A stretch of 64,000 bases of DNA from Ottelia alismoides (Eukaryota > Streptophyta > Magnoliopsida > Alismatales > Hydrocharitaceae), in contig JAZKJV010003128.1 in the NCBI GenBank assembly GCA_037367405.1, forward strand, positions 620,001 through 684,000. The letters are read 5' to 3'. Under the pieces are notes generated by a model that worked only from the letters and a program-made list of their open reading frames with translations, had not been told where the DNA came from and made no database searches. Shown in pieces: positions 45,601 through 57,600 of this stretch (position 1 is the first letter of the stretch; each line of letters starts with the position of its first letter). Made by a program: the position numbers and the translations under genes.

Positions 45601-48600
45601 GGAAGATAGACAACCCCTTTGCTTTCTTTTTATCGTCCGACTAAGGTCCCACGATGGGAACCCATCGCTTGACAAGATGTATGCCTTGCCTGGAGATGAA
45701 GATGCCCTCACGTGAGGACGTGTCGCACAAAGGGGTTGGATCTCGGGGCGGTGCCGCTTGGAGACTTGTAGATGTCATGCGCAAGCCTTACCATAGATGG
45801 AGCCTGGCCTGCTCTTGCACCTTTGAGTTCTTCTATCGCCTCATGATGTAACCTTAATTTGGAGGTGTTCTCTAGCGCTCCCCGCCTGGAGGTTGTACCT
45901 AGGGTTTTGTGTGGTGGAGACCATTGGAGGAGAAGTTGGGAGTCACGTTCGTGGTTACTGATTTGTAGAGTCGAAGAACCGTGCATGATTAGGAGAGAGC
46001 CTTTCTCTTCGTGTGGGCTGTGCGCTGAACCAGAGAAGGGGTTCTAGGCACAATGATCGGTGCTCGAACGCGCAATGGTGGTGACGATTTAGGGTTCTAA
46101 GACTTATCCTGCTTTGGGTTGATTGTGGCTGGAATCTGATTGGGGCTTATCACATGAAGATGGGTGTTTGATCGCATGCTTCTTCTTCTTCTTCTTTAAA
46201 CAATCGTCTATATCACTGTTGCAAAAATCGGCTGACTAATCCGATTAGTCGGTCCGATTAATCGACTCGGTGGGGTAGTCGAGTCGACTAGCCAAAGTTG
46301 CTTTATAATCGGACCAGCCCGATTAACCTGCCAATTAGTCGGTTTACTCGGTCGATTACTCGACCGCTTTTTGCATAAACCTTTTTAATCCAAACCCCCT
46401 GAAAATCGAATACTCGAATACCCGATTAAATCAATAGATGCGCTTACTGTTCGACAGTAAGCTCCCATACCCTGAAAACCCAAACCCGAGCCCCAGAAAA
46501 CCCAAACCCTCGATGCAACATCCATCTCCGCCTCCGCCAAACCGCGTTGTCAGACCGTATCTCCTCCGACGACGGTCAAAGGACCTTCCGCCTCGGCATC
46601 ACCAACCTCAAGGTTCCTTCCAACTGCAACCAAAGCTCTCCTCAGAGCTTCTCCAACGCCGATCCCCACGCCCAGGTTAGTTTTTTTTACTTTTTTGAAC
46701 TTTTAGATATGATTATGAATTTATGACATTTTGTTGGTATTTGATTTTATATATGATTAGGACATTTAGATTTTCGGTTGATAGTTTTAGTAACAATGTG
46801 GATTGTTCATTATATGCATAGATTATATTCAAATCCATTTAAATGATCATGTATAATAAATGACAAAAAAAAGTTATGCTTATGATCATGCATAAATGAT
46901 TAGGTATGCAAAATGAAACAGAAAGTAGAGAGTCAGAAGGGTAGGAGCCAAAGGTTAAAACACTACACGCAAGTCTTGTATATATAACAAAAAAACTTAA
47001 GCGATGATTTTTGTTGTATATCATGGTTGTAGGCTCTAGCAATATTGCCATGTTTAATATAGCAATATTGCCATGTTTAATATTGAGTATTGCACAATTA
47101 AAGCTCTTCAAAATTGATTTATATATTTAAAATAATTAAAAGAAACCAAAACCGAATAATGTAGGCTGTAGCAATAATTTTTTAAGCTCTTAAAAATATT
47201 AAAACTACTAAACATATGAATATAAATGAGAGTACATGTTATAAAATTGATTATATATTTAAAATAATAAAAACATTCAAAACTGACTAATGCCCGACTA
47301 AATTCGATTACTGTCCCGACTGCCGACTAATCCTTAGTTAGTGACCCTACTGACCGAGTACCGACTGCCGACTTATGCAACCTTGGTCTATATGGGTGCG
47401 CATGGGCGCATAAACTCCGATCCTTTTTTGATAGATTTAGGTTTACATGGAGGAACCCACGTGTTGCAGGCATCCTTCTTTGACAAGTATGGCGAGGAAT
47501 TCGTCGGGAGGGGGAATGACCTAATAAGATGGTCCTGAGACTACTGAGCACCACCTCTTTCTTCAGGTAGATATAGGGTTCCATGGAAGACCCCAAAAAC
47601 TTGATGTATAAAAAGATGAACCATAATCTTCATAAGAAAATCTTTATTAACCATTTCCTGAAGTCGACAGTGGTGATACACTGCTGAAATAAATAATGTG
47701 GAAGCAAATTCAGATAAAAGAAATATGAATGATGAAGAAAACAAGGAATTTACGTGGAACCCTTTTCTATAAGGTGCGGGATGAAACCACGAGAAAAGGC
47801 CTCTAGGGCCAGATATCCTTTTTGAAGCTCTCAATGAATACATGAGGTATTGGCTTTTATAGCCCTACACACAGAGTCCCACTTATAGATGATGTGGGAC
47901 TAAACATAAGAGTAGGGTAATTGTATATTGGATCAGTCCAATTTCCCATCTATCACATACTCTAATAACCACGATAGTGGAAATTGTTCTCCTGGAGAAC
48001 GTCGAAGTAAAGTAATTATCTTGTTTTGGGGCGAACACCTTCGAGTGTTTCCTCCTTTCTTGGCTTAAAAAAACTATCTTGTTGATGGCAAAGTTCTGAA
48101 ATGACTTCCAAGCAACTATAAAAAACATGTGGGAAACTTGAGTGATTTGGGAGTACTTTTTTTATACAGTTTAGTGCTCACATATAATTGCCCGTCTGTT
48201 GGATGTCTAATTTGAAGGTTATTCAAAAATTGTTAATGATAATAAATGTGCAATAATAAGTATAATATCTCCTCGATCTTAGCGTAATTTAGTTGGATGA
48301 TGGTAAGAAATGAGATATCTTGGAGGGTATTGTGATAAGGAGCTATGCTCAGTTACATGTTAAAGAAATTTTTAATGGAATATAGTATCATCTTTATTTA
48401 TGCTGTACAAATTTGGCTCTTATGCCAAAAAAGTGCAAGAGTTTTAATTAAACCCACAAATGTATAAATTAGCTTGTTGCAAGTATAAATTATGATATAC
48501 TAATAGAGGATAGGTGTTGGAAGAAATGAAAGAGAGGACTTGTTTATTCCAGGGAACCCTATGCTCTCTTATATAGAGGAAGCCTATGGGTAAATTACAT

Positions 48601-51600
48601 AAGATGGAACAACGGAAATAAGCTTGACATATAAGTACATAAATACTAGAAATTTCTCTACACTCACCCTCAAGATGGAGCATAGATGCCAATCATGCTC
48701 AGCTTGGAAGAACATTTCTGAAACGGCCCTCTGAACAATGGCTTAGTAAAAATATCTGCAGTCTGCTCTCCTGAACTAACATGGGAAGTAGAAATCAACC
48801 CCTTCTGGATCATATCCCTGGTATAGTGGCAGTCTATCTCAATATGCTTCGCCCTTTCATGAAATGCGGGATTATTAGCAATAAATAATGCTGCTTGATT
48901 ATCACATTGTAACTCCATGGGTAATGGTACATCTATATGCATATCTGCTAATACGGCTCGAACCCACATCATCTCCGTACTTGCCTGTCCCATGGCTCTG
49001 TACTCAGATTCAACACTAGATTTAGCCACCACTGTCTGTTTCTTGCTTTTCCAAGAAACTAAGGAACTGCCAACAAACACTGCAAAACCTGAGGTAGATT
49101 TCCGATCTCTAGGACATCTTGCATAATCCGCATCAGCACAAGCAGAGAGAGAAAGATTTTTTTCTTTCCTGAACAACATTCCTGCACCCGGAGACGTCTT
49201 TAGATATCTTAGTATCATATATACATCATCCATGTGTATCTGTCTGGGCTGTTCCATGAACTGACTTATCCGACTAACTGCAAAGGCAATGTTAGGTCTG
49301 GTGATAGTAATATAGAGAAGTTTGTCCACCATTTCTCTATATCTTCTTTTGTCAACTTCCTCTGTATCATCTCCATATAGCTTCATATTGGGATCCATGG
49401 GAGTAGTAGAGGGTCGACACCCGATCATACCTGTCTCAACAAGCATATCTGTAATGTATTTCCTTTGGGTCATTACAAGACCCTGCGCCTTCCTCGCAAA
49501 CTCCAATCCCAAAAAGTACCATAGAGTACCAAGATCCTTCGTCACAAACTGATGGTCTAAAATTGCTTTTGCCATCTTTATCCCATGCATGCCATCTCCC
49601 GTAACAAGTATATCATCAACATATACCATAATAACAACCGTACCTCCGGGAGTCTTCTAGACAAACAAAGAGTGGTCAAGATTTGATCTTATGAACCCTT
49701 GCTTCTGATGAGATATGAAAGCTTCTGAAACCATGCCCGCAGACTTTGTTTAAGACCATATATGGCCTTGTGAAGTCTACACACCATATAACACTCCCCC
49801 TCAGCAACAAACTCCGAGGCTGTTGCATGTAGACTTCTTCCTGCAGATCTCCATATAAAAAAGCATTTTTAACATCAAGCTGGAATAAGGGCCAATCACG
49901 TACCACTGTGACTGACAGAAGAACACGTAGAGTTGAATGACGGGCCACCCGGGAAAAAGTGTCCATATAATTGACGCCATAGATCTGAGTGAATCCACGT
50001 GCCACTAGTCTTGCTTTGTAGCGATCATGGCTGCCATCCGCATTATATTTGACAGTAAAGACCCACTTACAAATGACCACAGTAGCTCCTGGGGGAGCAT
50101 CAACCAAGCTCCATGTACCACGAGATGGCAATGCAGCCATTTCCTCTTCCATGACTAACCGCCAGCTGCTGTCTTTCAAGGCATCCTGATAGTTCCGTGG
50201 TATCTCCACGGTAGATAGGGCAATAGTGAATCTCTGGAAATCACCAGTGAGGCGATGGAATGAAACCTGTGAAGCAAGTGGATAAGACGCACACGTCCGC
50301 TTGGATTTCCTCAAGGCAATAGGTACATACAAATCATCAGCAGTGTCCACCTGTACATCATTGTCCTGCACTTGTGCATTGTCAGTCCCATCATTATTAA
50401 TATCACCTGGACATACCTGGGGCGTGGTGGATGAATGACGACTTCCATGAGCATGATTCTGACGACGAGTATAAAATTTCGGTGGAGGTGGTACTAGTAG
50501 TGGTGGAGGTGGTGGTGGTGGTGACGGTGGTGGCACAACAGGATTAAATATGTGATCAGACTGACATACATGAGGAGGTGGCACATAAATGTCATCATCA
50601 GTAGTGGAAGGAGTCATCTATCACCTGTAGGCGAGAAATACATGATATTTTCAAAGAAGGTCACATCATCACTGACATAATATCTGTTATTCACAGGATC
50701 ATAGCATCGATAGCCCTTTTGAATACGAGAGTACCCCAAAAACACACACTTGACAACCCTAGGTGAGAGCTTGTCAATCCCTGGAGTGAGATGATGGACA
50801 AATGCAACTGAACCAAAAACACGAGGAGTTAGTGAGAACAATTCCCTGTCAGGAAAGACAACAGAAAGAGGAACTTTCTCACCCAACACAGAAGATGGCA
50901 TATGATTGATCAGATAACCTGCCATAAGAACAACATCACCCCAAAGAGACAGAGGAGCACAACTATGAATGAGTAAAGTCCGAGCTACATCAAGGAGATG
51001 ACGATGTTTTCTCTCTGCAACACCGTTCTGTTGAGACGTGTAGGCACAAGTTGTTTGTTGAATAATGCCACAAGACAAGAAGAAATGGGACAGAGCACAA
51101 GTGCAAAATTCTAATGCATTATCTGTGCGCAAAATTTTCACATTAGAAGAAAAAACATTCTGAATTTCATTGATAAGATTTTTGATTACATCTCCCGCTT
51201 CAGATTTATTTTTCAACAAAAGACCCAAGACAATCTAGAGAAATCATCAACGACCACTAAGTAAAATCTGTGTCCCCGGTGATCAGGTACACGACTCGGA
51301 CCCCAAATGTCAATATGCAATAACTCAAAAGGGGAGCGACTGCTCCTATACTCACGACGAGTGAAAGTAGATCTGTGATGCTTTCCCAACTGACATGCTT
51401 TACACTGGAATGAAGACTTCGGTGAAATCTGGGGTAAGATATGCCGCAACTTTTGAAGAGGAAGATGACCAAAACATAGATGCCAGGTAAAGGGAGAAGC
51501 AGATCCACTGGACTGAGATGAGACACCAGCATAGGAGGTGCGAACCAACCGATAAAGACCATCCTACTCACAGCCACAAGCAATCACCCTGCCCGTTAGA

Positions 51601-54600
51601 ATGTCCTGAAAAATAATAGATGATGGGTCAAATATAGCTCGACAATGCAAATCCTTTGTAAGCTGACTAATAGAGAGTAAGTTCATCGAGAAATCTGGAG
51701 CATGCAAAACATTCAACAGGCGAATGGAGGGTGTCAAACTGATCTCCCCCTATCCAATGATGGGGGAATGAGTCCCATCTGCTATAACTACCGATCTCCC
51801 TGGGGAAACCTCCCTGTAGGATGTAAACTTATCTCTGTCCCGACAGAGATGATGTGTCGCACCGGAGTCCATGATCCATTCCGAAATATCAGAACTGTGA
51901 CATGATGTAAAGGCATATATGCTACCTGATGTGCTTGCCGTGGCTGAGGTGGTGGCAGAGGCTGAAGCTGCGATGTCTGAGTGTCCTCCTAGTGAATCAG
52001 TAATGGCAGGAGGCATGATATCCCATAGTCTGGCGACAAGATCCTCAAACCACTAGTCTGAAGTAGATAGCGGTGTGGGCACAACATGCTCGGTTACACG
52101 GGCAGATGCAGGAAAACCATGCTTAGAATAGCATGTATCTTCCGCATGACCTGGGCGATGACATAAGGTGCATGACTGACGGAAGCGGCCACCTCGACCA
52201 CGAGGTCCACGGCCGCGAAAAGAGGAGGGGACACCTCTGCCTCGGGAAGCAGGCATCGCTGAAGGAGGTGGCATAGACGTTGGAGAAGAAACCAAAATTC
52301 GGCTGAGTCGTCGATACACTTCCTCCACTGGAGGAATAGTAGCATCTGCCAGTATCTGCGAGCGAACTGCATCATACTCCGGGTCTAGTGCTGCTAGTAA
52401 GACCCCCACCATTGTAGCATTCCGGAACGTCTTCTTCTGCTCTGGGGTCGCCGTCAGTGGAATGATACTTTACATCTTCTCAAACATCCCCTGTAGGGAT
52501 GTATACAACGAATGCAACGGTCGGCCATTCTGCTTGACCGTAAAGATGTCATGCTGAATTTGTAGGATCTTGGTCTCGTTCCTCATCTGCGAGTACGTCG
52601 CAACAGGAATATCCCACATGGCCTTAGTCGTGGGCTGATGTAGGACATCATTAGCAATCTCCATTGTTAGAGTGCCAGAAAGCTAGACCTTGACATACGA
52701 ATCGTCAGCCTCCCATGAGGCGTAAACCTCGTCTTCTACGCTAGCTCATCTTCGGTAAGAATGTGCTTCTTACCGTTGGACTTCATGAGGCTCATGACTG
52801 CATCGCTGTAAAGCCTTGAACTTGGCATATTTCGGATCCTATATAATAAGATCCGGCTCGTCAAGAGAAAACCAACGAAATTTGTTTCGGGTGAATCAGA
52901 CTTCGTTTCGAATTGTTATGACTTTCGGAAGAAAGAGAAGTAAGGAAGGCTAAGATGTCATTAACCCATAATGACTGTCATTAAGACTAATTAAATATGA
53001 TTAAAGAAACTAATGCCGGATTGAAAACCACTAATGATCATTAGTAAACACCGATCAATAGTTAGCAAAAGATAAGCGTAAGCCGCGAAAGTTAAATCGT
53101 GATTAGTGAAAGTTAATCACGATTAGTGTTAATTAAGCGTCATTAACGAATCTTGAATCATCTGGAATGTTCTGACTTAAGCACCAAGTTTGAGATAGGT
53201 TTTGGCCAAAACTATGGGCCAAAACCATGGGTCGCTAAACCATGGTTAAGGTCTAAACCATGGTTTTCTAACCATGGTTGGTGGTTTTCTGGAGCCTATA
53301 AATAGACCCCCTGCCCATTCATTCTCTACGATTTCCACTACCACCACCACCACCCCAAGGGCTAGGGTCGAGAGGTCGGGAGGAGGAGTGGGAGGAGAGG
53401 GAAGAGCGCTATCGAAGCGCTGCCGGGAGAACGGGGAGGAGAAAGGTATGATCATCTCTTAGTTTGTTTCGTAAGCTAAGATTTCAATTCATCCTCTTTT
53501 CTTCCAAGTTTTGTTCTTGACTCATCTTTTCTTCCGATTCGTTTTCCTGTTGAGGTTTGAGGAGAAATATGTGTAACACCCTACTTAGGTGCGGGCGGCT
53601 ATGCACGTCAGTGACCCTGTGATTCGTCACACGTTCACTCATCTAAGATGCTTGGTGTCTACCGATTCTCCATCGTTTATGTTTTTATTCTTCGTATTAT
53701 GATTTTATAGTTATTTTGATGGAGAAATCTGTGTAATACCCTACTTAGGTGCGGGCGGCTATGCACGCCAATGACTCTGTGATTCGTCACACGTTTACTC
53801 ATCTAAGATGTGTGGTGTCTACCGATTCTTCATCTCTTGTTGTTAGAGTATATTCTTTTAGTTTCGTTGTTATTTTGCTCTCGATTGATTTTATAGAGGA
53901 AACTCTTTTCACTTTTATTTTCAAATATAACGCAATATAAGGGAAACTCTGTCGAAATTTTCTGAGAAATATATCCCGATATATGGGGAAACTTTAACGA
54001 AATTTTCCAAGAAATATGCCCCGATATAAGGGGAAACTCTGTCGAAATTTTAAGAGAAAATATGTTCTTGACGTTCTTCGTGTTCTTCGCGTTCTTTATG
54101 TTCTTCGTTCGTTCTTCACGTTCTTGACATGTTCTTAGCGTTTTGATACGAAAATGAAATTCGATCTTTTCAGGAGCCTTAAAATAGCCTTTCTAAAAAT
54201 GAAACATGTTAAAGCCTTGCATACACGAGAGAGAGCTCGATTAGGTAACGAAATCCTTCCTTTTGTTGTTGGGTTTTCATACGAAATTATTGAAATTCTT
54301 GATTTTGTGTTCTTTGCTACGAAGAACCCTAATTTTGGCTATTTTTGAAGAAGTCTGAAGAAATGCTTTGTGATTCCCACTAAAATATGGTTTACGCATC
54401 AAATTGATGCGTTGGCTTTGAAAGTTTGGATTTGGGAGTTAAAACAGGCATAATACGAGTATATATGCATATAAATAATATATACGTGAGTCTATACTAA
54501 GTATTGTTGATTATGCAAATCGAAGACATAATGAAAGAATTACATCATGTGAATTGATGTGGTTTGAGTTGGATCCTGAAAAGGATCGTGTGTCACGTTA

Positions 54601-57600
54601 AGGATGACTAGGAGTAGAACTACAGGTCGGGCATGCAACCTGTAGGTTTGTCGGAAGGAATCCGTATTGGCGTTTCCCTACCTAGGTGGTACACGGTTGC
54701 CTTGTTATGATAAGTGCGCACAAATTGAATGTTTTGCAACCCATGGTACCGGGAGCCAATATATTCGGGTTGGAACGACAGAAGATGTGGTCGTGCCATG
54801 TGGAAGCACGGGTGGTTCAATAGCGACGGGGTCACGATAATATGTATTTAAAGCCGCTAGGTTATATGATTAAATGTTAGCCTGAGGTTTTAAGCAACCG
54901 AGTCCTCGAGGACGGTGTGCTCATTTGATTTTATAGGCTGAGGGTTGAGACCCTGTTTAATAAAAGAAAAGGAAATTGTCAGGGTAGTATTGGAGGATTG
55001 GTTGACGCGACGTGCGGCAGCATAAGCTTACCAAGATCAACAAAAGCTCCAATCCCAAAGTGTCCACATCTTCGGAGTCCAAGAATGGTGGGGTTCCCCT
55101 GGACTAATCCCTGATGTGGAATAGAAAGGAATATGACTTAAATTAATGAGAAGGAATAAAATTTTTGTGATATCAAGTTTTGAAAAATTATACAATTTTT
55201 TTGCTTTTCTCTTCTTCGTTACTTATCATTCGCTAATTTTTATCCTATGATTTATGGAAAACCCAACAGGTATCGGCGAGTCATCGTAAGGACTTTAAAA
55301 ATTCATCCAGCTTACATACTAGACATACAGCCAGCCACAGTAGGTTTACTCTTTAAGGTAGTTAGTAATCTTTTGTATATTTTCCTTTCAAGCTGATGTA
55401 CATGTAAATTGTTATAGTGGGACAGTGTATCATCTGAACTTTATTTTGTGAATGGAGAAGTGTTGAATACTTTCTTCCGAATATACTTTATTTGCAGAAT
55501 GTTTCTGAATGTTAGTTGTGATTGTTGAATGAATTATTGCTGAGTAACCAGATCCGGTTATGGGAGGATCTGACGGCCCGGAATTGGGGTCACGACAATC
55601 ACCCATAGCTCGTAATTCGTCCCATCCATCTTGACTATTGGCGCTGGACCTTTGAAGGCGCCAATGGAAGGCATATCTACCTTGTTTTCTGGCATAGTTG
55701 CCGGAGACGAAGAACTAGGGTTTGTAGACCAATGAAGAATCGTCTACATAAACATGTGGGGATATGAGTGTATATGTAGACTTATGCACTCATACCCATG
55801 AAGAGAAGAGGCGACGCCGAGTTGGAGAAAAGGGGCAGCTTAGGGCCCACGCACGACGCCCTTGGTGAGGAGGAGAGGCGGCGGAAAGGAGAGGCAGCAG
55901 GGAGGAGGAGAGGCGGCGGGGATGGGGTGGGCGGCAGGGATGAGAGGGGCGGCAAGGGTTTAGGGTGGAGGCTCTGATACCATGTTGGAAGAAATGAAAG
56001 AGAGGACTTGTTTATTCCAGGGAACCCTAGGCTCTCTTATATAGAGGAAGCCTATGGGCAAATTACATAAGATGGAACAACGAAAATAAGCATGACATAA
56101 GTACATAAATACTAGAAATATCTCTACAATACGGAAGCTGCTCCATGGAGCAACCAACCTTAGCTACTCCATGCCTATTTTCGTAGCTTTTTTTATTTCT
56201 TTAGGAAAATACCATTATGTATTTTCATCACTATATCCCTCTAATATGTCATTCCAATTTCATAAAAATAGAGATTTCTATGCCCTCCATCTAGAACACG
56301 TCGATTACAATAATTCCGAGACCATTAAAATTACCATATTTGGATGGATGGAATAAGAGTCTATGATTCTGACGAAATTGAAATGTCATATTACAGGGAT
56401 ATAGTGATGAAAGTACATGGTGGTATTTTCCAAAAAATAAAAAAAGTGGCGAAAAATAGACACGGAGTAGCTAGGGTTGGTTGCTCCATAGAGCAGCTGA
56501 TACTAATATAGAATTAATAATTGAAAGGTATACTTTAAGGATTGCATTCCGTTTGAGTATACTACCTTTTTTTAAAGAAGTCTTGAAAAGCAATAAACAA
56601 TTTCCCTTGGGAGAGTCTAGGGTCATATAAAAAGCTCCCCGATCACTTCGTATCAACCCTTTGCTCCGTTTTGACATTGAAGAATTAAATAAAAAATCTA
56701 GTTAATTTCTTTAAATTTATGGAGATTTATGTTATAGTATACTTTTCTTAATATTTAGTAATATTCTTGATTAAATTGCATATTTTTTGGAAAGAAAAAT
56801 GAAGCTTACGCTTCGATTGCCTTGAGGCTACACCTCTCCTTGAGTCTAGGAAATCCGCCTCGATGTGCCTTTTTGAAAACTTTGATTGTATCAAGCTCAG
56901 CATGGCATGCGCGCGTGTGTGTATTGCTTGATGAGAATGTTGAAAGATATGCGTGGTAAACCCCTCAAGAGGCACTTTTGTCGTTTTTAGTAATGATTTC
57001 TATTTTTAAAACCCTAAATAGGCCTCTTTTTATCTGAAGACCTGCAGGTCCATTTCTAATATGATAAATCATTCTCTCATTCAAGTTGACAGTTATGTAT
57101 AATTCAGTCACCAAGGATCTAAAGCCCTTCTCCATCAACCATGAGTGCTTAGATCTAAAGAAAGCTCGGAGGATGTTTCTTACCAGAGTCCCAAGTTACA
57201 GGAGTGTGGTCAGAATGGGGCTTTGGCAAGTTTCATTTTGATATGAAACAAAATCTCAGACAACTCCTTAGCCACTAAGAGTCTATCAATTCGAAATCTC
57301 TGACATGAGCTCCTTCATGTATATCTATAATTAGAGGCATTTATAATATCTAGCCGAGGATCCAAACCAAGATAGCAAAAACCGAGGTGCCATGTTTACT
57401 CAGTGTATCCTCCATCTTTACGGTAACATTGAAGTAACCACTTTCGGTACTAAATGAGAATTTATTTCGAGTTTGGCACAACTCATCCCAATGCTTGCCT
57501 CTCTGCCTACTTTTGGTCGAACCATAGATGCTATTTACCACCAAGCTTGCAAAAGTCGGCCGTCTCGGCATATTGTGGGGGTGGTGGTGTTGATTCAAAT

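Larger units (their letters stand above)
43606..47967 (-). mobile_element. LARD-2: older relative of LARD-1 with three nested DNA elements
   Basis: A left LTR (43606-43899) followed by a polypurine tract (CTCCCCCCTCAAG) and a right LTR (47682-47967) preceded by a degenerate PBS (GTGATACAC, about 47672-47681). Both LTRs share TGAAGTAAATAATGTGGAAG-like starts and the ACGTGGAACC block with LARD-1, at low identity to each other. The interior repeats the LARD-1 plan: T-rich part near 44880-45060 and GC-rich leader at 45600-46200. Nested: MITE 44366-44755, hAT-2 45092-45576, hAT-3 46214-47395. No clear 5-bp duplication. Confidence 0.8.
52807..55597. repeat. Solo LTR of about 2.8 kb, probably Gypsy-type, inside Copia-5 gag
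   Basis: Begins TGTAAAGCCTTGAACTTGG and ends GGGGTCACGACA. Five-base flanks ATCGC (52802-52806) and ATCAC (55598-55602) agree at four of five. Removing it restores Copia-5 gag. On the + strand CCTATAAATAGA (about 53296) is a promoter-like TATA box followed by a short leader. GGCCCGG..TGGGGTCACGACA at the end resembles plant Gypsy LTR ends. There is no internal region, so it arose by recombination between two LTRs. Confidence 0.7.
48670..55695 (-). pseudogene. Copia-5 gag-pol, few lesions
   Basis: Gag starts at ATG 55695 ([10 protein letters not shown]) and is interrupted after about 30 codons by the solo LTR; it resumes at about 52795. Zinc knuckle [14 protein letters not shown] (about 52170), protease [12 protein letters not shown] (about 51870), GAG-pre-integrase, integrase ([44 protein letters not shown]), RT from 50617 ([19 protein letters not shown]) with an intact YVDDIL box (about 49615), RNase H ([22 protein letters not shown]) to 48670. 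I see frame changes near 51550, 51220 and 49805, and a stop (TAG) near 49660 in SLFV*KTPGG. All catalytic residues I can recognise are kept. Confidence 0.9.
48515..56128 (-). mobile_element. Copia-5: nearly intact Copia element split by a solo LTR
   Basis: Left LTR 148 bp and right LTR 146 bp, about 95% identical by eye (six substitutions and a 2-bp indel). PBS and polypurine tract adjoin them. Flanks ATAGG (48510-48514) and ATACG (56129-56133) are a probable target duplication with one mismatch. Without the 2.8-kb solo LTR (52807-55597) and its duplication the element is about 4.8 kb. It is inserted at the left edge of a foldback repeat (56136-56498). Confidence 0.92.
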
